Assembly: GCA_030849075.1 (NCBI GenBank)
Contig: JASAOO010003561.1
Location: 62,001-126,000 of the forward strand
Direction: 5' to 3'
DNA from: Zelonia costaricensis
Lineage: Eukaryota > Euglenozoa > Kinetoplastea > Trypanosomatida > Trypanosomatidae
Length of the DNA stretch: 64,000 nucleotides
In this document: piece by piece, positions 19,611 through 28,301 of the stretch
Layout: each line of letters opens with the position of its first letter
How positions within the stretch are numbered: position 1 is the stretch's first letter
The notes under the pieces: generated by a model
What the model saw: the letters and a program-made list of their open reading frames with translations, nothing else
Told to the model about the DNA's origin: nothing
Database searches by the model: none
Translations under genes and position numbers: made by a program

Positions 19611-22600
19611 ATGGAGGAGAATCAGGACAAGTACGAGCAGCTGCTCGCCAAGGTGGACTGGCACGCGCCACACCCTCCGAAGGGCTACCAGTACGGCGTC
19701 GGCCGCGGCGCCAAAGGGTTCGTCACCACGGCCGAGCTCACGACCGGCGCCAGCACCACGGCCAAGATGAGCCGCGACGAGAGCGACTTCTTCTCCGCGA
19801 TGGAGCGGCTGGAGAGGCGAGCAGGCAAGACCACGCGCGGGGACGAGGCGGACGGCGCCGCGGGGCCCAGCGCGGCGCTTGTGGGCCGCAGTGGTGGCGC
19901 CTCGGCCGCTCCGGCCAAGCCGAAGCTCTCGCTTGAGGATCTCGCGTCGCTCGAGGCGATCCCGCCTGCCAGGGCCGCGGTCGCCGTCGCGGCGACGCCT
20001 GCGTCTGCTACGAACCAAGTCGAGGCATCCGCCCACGGTTCCTCGACCACCACGGCCATGAACGCCGCAGCCGCCGCGTCACCAGCGGCGCCTGCACCGG
20101 CGTCCTCCGGCGCCCCGCTTGTGGTTCGCAGTGCACGCACGGAGGAGGGGGAGGCGGCTGAGGAGCACGTTTTTGCGGAGGAGCGCGTGCTGACCGCGTA
20201 CGACGTGCTCAAGGGCAAGGTGTCGGCTGTGCAGGCGGGGCTGCACAACGTGCTGGCGATGGGCTCGACAGAGGAGCAGACCACCTGGATCACGCACGCG
20301 CGCGCGTACCGGGAGATGGGCATGACCCGCCGCGCCTACCAAACCCTCGTGGAGGGCTGCGCCGTGACGGGCCGGAAGGGCAAGCGCATCTGGGAGGAGC
20401 GGCTGCGCTACCTGTCGACCGACAACCTGGCGGGCCGCCGCCGGTTGATGGAGGAGGCGACGGCGGCGTGCCCTGCCGAAGAGGAGCTGTGGACGCAGCT
20501 GCTGGACTGCGTGCTGCCGCTGGAGCGGGTGCCGTGCCTGCAGCGCGCCGTGCTGGCCTGCCCAACGAGCGAGCAGCTGTGGCTGCGCCTGGTGCACTTC
20601 GTGCCGTCCGCCCAGGACCAGCGCTCGCTTCTACAGAAGGCGCTGCAGTACACACCGACACTGCCACTGCTGTGGGCGCGGCTGGCGCGGCTCGAGACGT
20701 ACCAGACCGGCAAGGAGATGTTCCAGGCCGCCGCGGCCCGCTACCCGTCCCTGGCGCTCATCATCGAGGCCGCCAAGTACGTGGAGTGGCACGCCCTCGC
20801 CCACTATTGGGCCGCACGCAGCCCCACGACTGCCGGTGCGACGGCGACGCCGGTCGCCAGCGCAGAGGAGGACACCGAAGAGGTCGGCGTGTCGCCGATG
20901 GCGTCCGTGTACGCGGCGGTGCGGTTGGCCGACTCGGAGGTGCGTGGCCTGGTGCGCACGGCGCAGCGCAACTACCTCGACCTGGGCGAGGCCGGCTCCC
21001 GACAGGCCTGGCTCGCTCTCGCGCTGTCCCTCCTGCAGGACGCAGCCTCGGAGACGGCTAAGGGTGCCCCGGCGGAGGCGGTGACGCCGACGGCAGCAGC
21101 AGCAGCAGCACCCGAAGGGCCAGCTGCACCGACAGCGAACGTGTATGTGTGCACGGCAGCGCACATGCTGCTGTGCGTGGTGCAGCCCGACGAGAAGAGG
21201 GGTGCTGCGGGCGGCGTCTCTGCCACGTGGCTGGAGGACCTGATAGCGCTGCTCCCAGCCGGGGCCGCCACGTCGCGGCACAGCGTGCAATGCGCGCTCT
21301 GGTACACGTGGCTGCTGGTGCAGCAGCTCACGAGCGGCGTTGAGGGCAGCCAGGGGCGTGTCGATGCCGCAGCCGGGGCCGCCGGTCGCGCAAGTGCGGC
21401 GGTGGGGGCGGCGTCACGCGACATCCTGCCGGTGCTCGCCGCCGCCGTCCTCTCGGCCCCAGCGGCCGTCCTGCGGGAGCACCTGCTCCGCATGCTGCGC
21501 GGCTCTGACGCTGCCGCACGTGACGTCGTGCCACCGCGTGGCTCCGCGGAGCGTGTGGGGAGTGGTGCGGAGCGCACAGGCGCGGATACCAAGTCCTTGG
21601 CTGCGAACAATGGAGGATTGAGCGCAGAGGAGGAGGAAGAGGAGGAAGAGCTTGCCCGGCCGCAACCTGGCAACGTCGCCGCCACCGCGCCCTTGTCCTC
21701 GCCCACAACGAGCCCCGTGGTGGGCAGCGCCGGGGACGTGAGGCACGACAAGACGACCTCCGCGCCCTCCGACCTTCCGCTGCCGCCGGCGCTGGTGGTC
21801 GTGCTTGCGTCGCTGCTCGGTATCGTTACGCGCATCGCGGGCAGCGCCGCTTCTGTTGCTGCTGCTGCTGTGTCTACGGAGCCTGCGGTGCAGGCGGACA
21901 CGGCAGTTGCGAGGAGTGCGGCGGACGCATCCCCTCCGTCGCCGGCGCAGGACCTGCTGCTTGTTGAGATGCCGCTGGCTGTGTCGCACGCGCTCTACCA
22001 GCGCGGCAGCTTTGCCGCTGCGCTCTCGCTGATCGACCGACTGCTGCCGTCCGAAGCGTTCTCACCGCCGCCGGTGCTGCCGTCCGCAGCGTCGCAGCCG
22101 CAGTCCGCCTCGGCCGATCTCCGCCTGTACGTGGCACGCGCGAAGATGCTCGCTGCGGTGGGCGACTGCGCGGCCGCGGACGCGTGCCTCCTGCGTGCCA
22201 TCGCCGTCGCCGCGGCCGCCGACCTCGCGCACGACGCGTCTGCCGCGGCGGGTGCCACCGCGGTGGAGGCTCACCAGCAGGCGCAAGCGCGACTGCAGCG
22301 GGAGGAGGAGGCGTGGGTCAAGCTGGCTGTGCTGCGCCGCAGCCTGGGGCGGCCCATCGACACCGTCGTCGCGGACGGCTTGCAGCGGTGCCCGCGGTCG
22401 CCGCGGCTGTGGCTGATGCTGCTGGAGGAGAAGCGGCGTGCGATCCAGGCGCGACAGGCGCAGCTGGCCGCCTCCGCGCCGCCTGGGTCCGCCGCCTCCA
22501 TCGCGGATCTCCTTCGTCAGGACGATACCCTCGCGGGCGAGGTGCGGGAGCTGCGGGTGCTGTGCAAGCGTGCCCTTAGCCCCGAGCACTGCCGCGCCGT

Positions 22601-23582
22601 CGCCTCGGTCTGGGTCTTCGCTGCCGCGCGGGTGGAGGCGGAGCTGCTGCGCAACGTGGCTGCCGCCCGCGCGCTGGTCACCGATGCCCTCGCCGCCTGT
22701 GCGGCGCAGCTGCACAGCACCCGCGCACACTACCTGGCGGCGCGGCAGGCGACGCCGCAGGAGATGGAGCGGCAGGCACGTGCAGCGGCGCGGCTTGGCG
22801 TGACGCAGGCCGCCCTGGACGCGCAGTACGGCACTCCCGGGCAAGCACTGGAGACGGTGCAGGAGGTGCTGCAGCGGCTGCCCAAGACGCGCGAGGGCAC
22901 CTTCGCGATGCCGCAGGACGACGCCCTCGGCGAGCTGCTCGCGCTCTTCATCTCACTGGAGCCGCCCGCCTCGCGTGGGCGGGCCGCGGCGCAGGTGATG
23001 CGGCAGTGGAAGTCGCGCGAGCCGCTCGCGCTCTGTGCCGTGGCGCAGCTATACTTCGCGGCGGGCCAGTATGCCCGGGCGCTGGACCAGGCAAAGAAGG
23101 CGGTGCAGCGGAGCCGGGGACGGTGCGGGGACGCGGTGGCGCTGCTGTGGCGTCTTGCCGAAGCGCCAGCGGTGCAGCCCTTTGCGCGAGAGGAGGTCGT
23201 GGGGCGCATGGGGGACGGCGAGGACCCCGGTGAGGGCAAGACGGCTGGTGCACCGCAGACCGATGGGTCCACAGCGGTGGAGCTCAGCCCGGAGGCGATC
23301 CAGCGTTGGGTGCTGTCCTTCTTGCGCCCCGCCAGCACCGTGGCAGAGGGCGAGGACGAGGGGACTCCTGTGGGCTCCAGCGCGACCGCCGTTACGGCCG
23401 ACTCGGTTGTGGTGTGCCCGAACAGCGGCCCCCTCTGGATCGCGGTCGCCAAGGCGGAGGACCCCAGCAACGTCACGCTGCTGGGGTTTCGCCGGTCCGT
23501 GCCCGACATGCTGCGCGAGGTGGCGACCCGCATCGTGCTGAAGGGCCCCGATGCGCAGCCCACAACTCAGGGGCGAAGCTAG
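19611..23582 (+). CDS. PRP6: PRP6-like pre-mRNA splicing factor (U5/tri-snRNP HAT-repeat protein)
   Basis: 1,323 residues. The N-terminus carries the PRP1/PRP6 signature, with PPKGYQYGVGRGAKGFVTTA near residues 22-41, close to the GY-x-x-G-x-GRGA-x-GF-T-T core of the family. The rest is a series of helical HAT/TPR-type repeats, for example YREMGMTRRAYQTLVEG (~235), LWLRLVHFVPSA (~325), LWARLARLETYQTGKEMFQAA (~355) and, C-terminal, AQLYFAAGQYARALDQAKKA (~1147). PRP6 bridges U5 and U4/U6 in the tri-snRNP. Trypanosomatids need it mainly for spliced-leader trans-splicing. The protein is well over the ~900-940 residues of yeast and human PRP6. The excess is Ala/Ser/Glu-rich inserts, notably ~455-505 and ~620-760, including an EEEEEEEE run near 674. 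The start ATG has an A-rich context. Confidence 0.85.
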   Translation: MEENQDKYEQLLAKVDWHAPHPPKGYQYGVGRGAKGFVTTAELTTGASTTAKMSRDESDFFSAMERLERRAGKTTRGDEADGAAGPSAALVGRSGGASAAPAKPKLSLEDLASLEAIPPARAAVAVAATPASATNQVEASAHGSSTTTAMNAAAAASPAAPAPASSGAPLVVRSARTEEGEAAEEHVFAEERVLTAYDVLKGKVSAVQAGLHNVLAMGSTEEQTTWITHARAYREMGMTRRAYQTLVEGCAVTGRKGKRIWEERLRYLSTDNLAGRRRLMEEATAACPAEEELWTQLLDCVLPLERVPCLQRAVLACPTSEQLWLRLVHFVPSAQDQRSLLQKALQYTPTLPLLWARLARLETYQTGKEMFQAAAARYPSLALIIEAAKYVEWHALAHYWAARSPTTAGATATPVASAEEDTEEVGVSPMASVYAAVRLADSEVRGLVRTAQRNYLDLGEAGSRQAWLALALSLLQDAASETAKGAPAEAVTPTAAAAAAPEGPAAPTANVYVCTAAHMLLCVVQPDEKRGAAGGVSATWLEDLIALLPAGAATSRHSVQCALWYTWLLVQQLTSGVEGSQGRVDAAAGAAGRASAAVGAASRDILPVLAAAVLSAPAAVLREHLLRMLRGSDAAARDVVPPRGSAERVGSGAERTGADTKSLAANNGGLSAEEEEEEEELARPQPGNVAATAPLSSPTTSPVVGSAGDVRHDKTTSAPSDLPLPPALVVVLASLLGIVTRIAGSAASVAAAAVSTEPAVQADTAVARSAADASPPSPAQDLLLVEMPLAVSHALYQRGSFAAALSLIDRLLPSEAFSPPPVLPSAASQPQSASADLRLYVARAKMLAAVGDCAAADACLLRAIAVAAAADLAHDASAAAGATAVEAHQQAQARLQREEEAWVKLAVLRRSLGRPIDTVVADGLQRCPRSPRLWLMLLEEKRRAIQARQAQLAASAPPGSAASIADLLRQDDTLAGEVRELRVLCKRALSPEHCRAVASVWVFAAARVEAELLRNVAAARALVTDALAACAAQLHSTRAHYLAARQATPQEMERQARAAARLGVTQAALDAQYGTPGQALETVQEVLQRLPKTREGTFAMPQDDALGELLALFISLEPPASRGRAAAQVMRQWKSREPLALCAVAQLYFAAGQYARALDQAKKAVQRSRGRCGDAVALLWRLAEAPAVQPFAREEVVGRMGDGEDPGEGKTAGAPQTDGSTAVELSPEAIQRWVLSFLRPASTVAEGEDEGTPVGSSATAVTADSVVVCPNSGPLWIAVAKAEDPSNVTLLGFRRSVPDMLREVATRIVLKGPDAQPTTQGRS

Positions 23583-23808
23583 CGCAGAGGATCTTGGTCG
23601 GCTGAAGCATCGAGGATACGAGGAAAGAGAGAGCGACCTAGCCCGGGTACGTCAGGGAGAGGACCTGGCCTTTAGATGAGGGCCCAGCCGTCGCTATGGC
23701 AGACAACAATACGTTGCACGAGGTGGGCGGTGCGGGTCGGCTCAGCCACGCGCGGTGCTGCTGCGTCCCTGTCATCTTCTGTGAACGTCTGCAGCCTGTG
23801 GTAAACAA

Positions 23809-23811
<3 letters not shown>

Positions 23812-23847
<36 letters not shown>

Positions 23848-23850
23848 ACA
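23812..23850 (+). repeat. CA microsatellite
   Basis: (CA)n run with two CAAA interruptions, in the presumed 3' UTR of the PRP6-like gene. Confidence 0.9.
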
Positions 23851-24487
23851 AACGAGCAGTTCCTCAAAGAGACGAGAAAGGCGTGAAGCACCTTGTGCAG
23901 AGGAAGAATGACGCATGTTGTAGAGACACACCCACACACCTGCTGAAACACCGCCTCGCTTGGATTCCCTCAGAGGGCTTCGCGCACTGAGCGGCTGTTC
24001 CACCGCTGCTGCGGTCCTGTCCAAACGCCGATGTCCTCTATTCTCTCTCACCCCCTCTCTGGCCCCACTTTTTCGTTCACTCGACACTCTTGTGCTGCTC
24101 TCACGTCACTTCTCGCTTTTCATGTCAACCGCGCTGGGGCAGCCGAGCATCACGACTCGATTCGCTGTTCGACGCTTCTGTTCCCGCTCCTCTACCCCCT
24201 CGTCGTTGGTTGACCGTGCACCCCTCTGCTCGCTCCTCCGCCTGACTTCCCCCTCCTGGTTGCGCGGTGCCCCCTCCCCCTTCTCCCCGCTCTCCTCACT
24301 TTCAATCATCGCCGGTGCTCACAGTGCAGCACCCCTGCTCCTCGTGGGTACTGCTTTGCGTGCTTCTGTGTGTGTGTGTGTGTGTGACCCGTCAACTCCG
24401 TGGCCGCCACGCCCACCTCGCTCCCCCCTATCTCCCTCCATCTTCTGCCTTGCACAGCAGGCAAGGGCAGCAGCACCGCATTCGGTC

Positions 24488-24533
24488 ATTCCTTCCTTCG
24501 CCCTCACCCCACCCACAACCCCGCTCACCCCAG
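24488..24533 (+). promoter_or_regulatory. Trans-splice acceptor for the ubiquitin-like gene
   Basis: C/T-rich tract ending CACCCCAG, with AG at 24532-24533. It is 55 bases before the ATG at 24589 and no other ATG lies between. Confidence 0.6.
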
Positions 24534-24588
24534 ACATCATCTCTTATCGCCTTAACCCTCCCCTCTTTCTCCTCCCGTCGGTCTCGCG

Positions 24589-25011
24589 ATGCCCTCCGGT
24601 CCGAACTCGCCCTGCTCCGACTCCGACTCGGCCGACGAGTGGGCGGCTCCGCCGCAGCCGCTCAGCAACGCCAACGCCGCCGACGCCGCCAGTGCCGCGA
24701 CAGAGGCCCCCGCGGCTGCGGCGGGCGAGGCACGCAGCATGGAGGCGATGGACGCGGTGGAGCGCGACTTGGCCGGCGAGATCGTGCCCGTGGTCTTCGA
24801 GCTCCCAGACGGGACGACGTACCCGGCGCGGTTCTACATGGGCCAGAGTGTCGAGCACATGAAGGCGCAGCTGGAGAAGGAGCGGGGGATGCCGTACGAG
24901 AAGACGACCCTGTACCTCGGCGACCGCATGCTCTTCGACCCGCTGTCGCTGAGCGACCTCCCCTTCGACCCGAAGGCGGAGAACCACGTCCGGGTGACCC
25001 AGAGCGCGTGA
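24589..25011 (+). CDS. Small ubiquitin-like-fold protein
   Basis: 140 residues. Residues 1-60 are acidic, Ser/Ala-rich and likely disordered. Residues ~64-138 look like a beta-grasp domain. The strand pair VPVVFELPDG and ARFYMGQSVEHM precedes the helix MKAQLEKERGMPYE, then TLYLGDRMLFDPLSLSDLPF and a final strand HVRVTQ. The order beta-beta-alpha-beta-loop-beta and the MGQSVEHMKAQLEKE helix are ubiquitin-like. The C-terminus ends QSA with no Gly-Gly, so it is not a conjugated modifier. Similar ubiquitin-like domains occur in IQUB-type axonemal proteins, but this protein has no IQ motif. The function is unknown. Confidence 0.7.
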   Translation: MPSGPNSPCSDSDSADEWAAPPQPLSNANAADAASAATEAPAAAAGEARSMEAMDAVERDLAGEIVPVVFELPDGTTYPARFYMGQSVEHMKAQLEKERGMPYEKTTLYLGDRMLFDPLSLSDLPFDPKAENHVRVTQSA

Positions 25012-26916
25012 AACGACGCCGTCTCGTCATGGCGTTGCTAAACATGGTGCGGCGAGTGTCTGGAGTTCGCAATATCTCCGTCTTCCATCTCCCAGGCCCT
25101 ATTCGGTTCCTTTCTCTCGGTGCTGTCTGTCGCATGTTCCTCCGGTGTCGCGGCGGCGCTTGTGGCGCGTTGGCTGTTTTTCTTTGGACACCAACATCGA
25201 TGGTGCGGAGCTCTTTTTGTGGGTAGCGGAGGTGCGGGCAGCACGACGTGCCCCGGTCCTTCCACAACTCAAAGCGGCGCATTTTTTTTTTCTCCTCTCT
25301 CCTGAGCGTGTGTGAGCTTGTTCATTTCACTGGCATCTCCATCCACTGGCCTCTCTTGACCCGCGTCTCTGCTTCGCGACTCTGGCGGCGCTCGCAGGAG
25401 GCGGGAGGGGTGTGGTCGGCAAGATGTTAGCAAGTCCACGATGGCGGCAGGTGGTGCGCGCCGCCCTTGTTGGTGCCAACGCTGAGAGGCTGTGGGCTTG
25501 AGCTGGTGTGTTGATGAGTGTTTGCGTGCATGTGTTGGTGCACTTGACTGTGTGTGGTGTGTGCACTGGGGCTCCCTTTTTTTGTTTTCGAGTTCTTCTC
25601 TTCGATGCCCGCGGTCATGCACGCCGGTGTGTGCGCGTGCTGTCGTGCTTGTGTGCCTTGGTGGATTCGGCACCATGTGTGTGTGTATTGATGTTGAGCG
25701 AGGCACATAAAATGCCCTCTTGTGCAGTGGAGGGCGCACACACGCGCTCTCTTTTCTCCCGTTTCTTTCTCTCGGTTTCCTTCGTTTGTACTCCGGTACC
25801 CAAAACTGCTCATCGATGAAAAAAGGGCGTACACACACACACACACACACAGACGTTTTGATTGAGCTCCTTCACTTTACTTTTGTGCTCTTGCCACTCC
25901 CCTCCCCCTACCCCGTACACCGACCATGCGCGGTGTGTGGTAGCGTCCTCGTCCCCCCTTCTCCCTTCTCCTCGTTCCCCTCTTTCCGGCCCTGCAGGTT
26001 GTAAAGCTCTCCCCTCCCACGCACCTGCACCCGCCGTCTCCATCTAGTAGTGCGCTTCATCGTTACTCTTGTGGGTTTGTGCTGCTGCTGCTACTGCTGC
26101 GACTGGGCGTGCACGCTGCGTGCCCCCCCCCTTCCCTCCTGGATGCTCCATCTCACTGCCCTCTCTCCCCCCTCTCTTCTCCAGAGCACCGAGCGCAAAG
26201 GGGCGTCCGTCCATCTTGTATTTCCCTTGCCTGCTTGCACCTTCCCTCCCCATCTCGCGTTGCCACAGCAGCCGTCACACGCCCTCTATCTTCTATTTTT
26301 TTTTTTGCCTCCAGTTCTCCTTGCATTCCCTGTGTGTAGCGTGACGAGGGCGCAAATCTGTGCTTGCGTACTTGTGTGTGTGTGTATGTGTGTGTGTATG
26401 TGTGTGTCAGGGCCTGTGCACGAATCTCCTTGTGTAGTGTGGAACTCCCACCAGGAAGAGCACCGAAAGAAAGCAACAGACAAACGAGAGAAAACGGAAT
26501 CGACCGGCAAGCGAGGTCGGCTCACATGCGGGTGAGCTCTGGGTCTCTCGTACGAACTCCTCACGTTGCCTTCCACTTCAAAGACACACGCTTACTTCTT
26601 CCCCTCACTCGCAGTGGACGCGACTACACTTTCCCCATCTGGCGCTCCTCCTCGTGCCGCGCGTATGCCACTGCACTGCCACGCCGACGCGCCCCGGTCT
26701 TCCACTCCTCTGCCGCTCCGCTTCCCCTCACTCCCCTCTCACACACTCTCATACTTTTTCTTTCTCAACCCCCCTCCCCCTCCCCCCGCCACTCCTGCTG
26801 CTGCGGAACACCGCGGTAGTCTCGCAACTTGCGCAGCGACGTCCCACCCTCGTCGTTGTGCGAGCCCCTTTCCCTCTCCCTCGCCCCGCCCCCTCCTTCA
26901 GGCAGCGCAGCATCCC
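25012..26916. other. Intergenic region / UTRs, no gene seen
   Basis: About 1.9 kb. TG-rich around 25500-25690 and 26373-26407, a CA run at 25831-25851 and strongly CT-rich from 25860 on. Open frames here are Cys/Val/Ser/Pro-rich repeats of the microsatellites and are not called. Confidence 0.6.
26868..26901 (+). promoter_or_regulatory. Trans-splice acceptor for the 75-residue protein gene
   Basis: Dense C/T tract ending CCTTCAG with AG at 26900-26901, 15 bases before the ATG at 26917. The tract-AG-ATG geometry is the main support that the short frame is a gene. Confidence 0.65.
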
Positions 26917-27144
26917 ATGTGGCGCATCAAGGCGGGCGGCTTGGTGGCCGGCTTCACGGTCACCTGCGCAGGCTACTACAAACTCTTCGCGCTCGAGATG
27001 ATGGATGCACGAATCGCACAGGAGCAGCGGTACGAGGCTATTGAGCGGAGTCTGCTGGCGGCGTCGCGTGCGGCGATGGCGGCCGCCCCTGCCGAGCTCA
27101 ACCCAGGGGCCACGGATACGGTCACAGCCCAGGTGGCTGCATGA
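26917..27144 (+). CDS. Small single-span protein (75 residues)
   Basis: 75 residues with one hydrophobic span near the N-terminus (~7-24: GGLVAGFTVTCAGYYKLF). An amphipathic charged helix follows (MDARIAQEQRYEAIERSLLAA), then an Ala/Thr-rich tail. This shape (short basic N-end, one span, coiled helix) is common among mitochondrial inner-membrane or assembly proteins of small size. No family is recognised. A strong acceptor 15 bases upstream, the first ATG and a sharp change from CT-rich to coding-like composition support the call. Confidence 0.65.
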   Translation: MWRIKAGGLVAGFTVTCAGYYKLFALEMMDARIAQEQRYEAIERSLLAASRAAMAAAPAELNPGATDTVTAQVAA

Positions 27145-28301
27145 TGTGGATGCTGCTGCTGCGGCGCGCAGCAGGAGAGTACACTCCCGCCTCGTCCTGT
27201 TCCCCTCGTCGTCCCGCACGAGTGCCTGTGCTGGTTTTGTGCTGTGGCAAGTCGCGCTTCTTTCTCATGCGTGTAGAGCGCACCATATCGAGAGCAACGT
27301 CGACCCCGCCGTCTGCGTAGTTCTTCCCACGGCCCCCCCCCCCCCCCGCGGCGCTGGACGGCCTTCGTCATCGTCCCCGACTGCGATTCAGACAAACCGC
27401 TCGTACCAACACAACTGCCCCGACCTCCGTCTGCCCACCGCCACGCACGCAGTGCGGTGAGGTACACACAAAAAAAAAAGCAATCGATGTATGCCGCTCG
27501 CTGTTCGCCGTCATGGCGGGTCTGCGTTTGTGACGGCTCCCTTGCAAGGCGGTGGAGAGAACAAGAAGAGTGGGGCAAAGACAGAGTGAGGCTGACACCA
27601 TGCCCGCCGCCCCACCGAGCATGCTCACGCACACGCAGTCAGACTAGAGGGCCGTCTTCACTGCCTGGCATCGGCGTCGGCCTGGCTGCTCTGTGCTGGT
27701 CGCCTGCTCACCTTTGTCTCCGTCGCTCCCGTATTCTCTCGTCGTTTTTCTATTACCGTCTCGTATCGTCTCTCGGTGGTTGTACCATCACTGGCTGATG
27801 CGCTCCGCATTCTGACACACGCATACACATACACACACACACACACACAAACACGTACGCACACTTGCAGACACTGAGTGGCCTTTCCGCTGTAGAGTAA
27901 CAACGCGTACGCGAAGAGTTGACGCGCAGAAAGAAAGGGAGCACGACGCGACATCGCACGGACATCAGACTAACACACATACACGCACACATACACACAC
28001 ACACACACCGCTGCCGTCGAACGTGCGACTCACACGATGATTGCGGCACAGTGGTAAAGAGAAGAGGAAAACAGCCTAGTACAGGGAAAGGGGGAGGCGG
28101 CGGTGAGACATTGCCGACTTTCGCTACAGTAGCGTCCTGTTCCTTCTTTCTGAGCTGTCGCCGTCTCGTCACGAGCGGAGCGTGCACAGCCAACACACGC
28201 ACACAGATATTGACCGCAGAGTCGCATCAGCCGGGCCACACCACGCTGGCGTCTTCATCTGGGGGTTGCTACAGCGTTGGCCGGCGTTCAAGGGCTCCTC
28301 C
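27145..28301. other. Intergenic region / UTRs with microsatellites, no gene seen
   Basis: About 1.2 kb. Contains a C run (~27337-27348), an A run (~27470-27478) and CA runs at ~27822-27850 and ~27977-28010. No supported coding frame. Confidence 0.6.
28135..28154 (+). promoter_or_regulatory. Candidate trans-splice acceptor for the 981-residue protein gene
   Basis: Short tract (CCTGTTCCTTCTTTC) with AG at 28153-28154. No ATG occurs between it and 28302, consistent with that start. Confidence 0.45.

Larger units (their letters stand above)
23583..24588. other. Intergenic region / UTRs with microsatellites, no gene seen
   Basis: About 1 kb. A CA run is at 23812-23850 and a TG run at ~24367-24386. 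The last 600 bases are CT-rich and include the acceptor of the ubiquitin-like gene. No supported frame. Confidence 0.6.
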
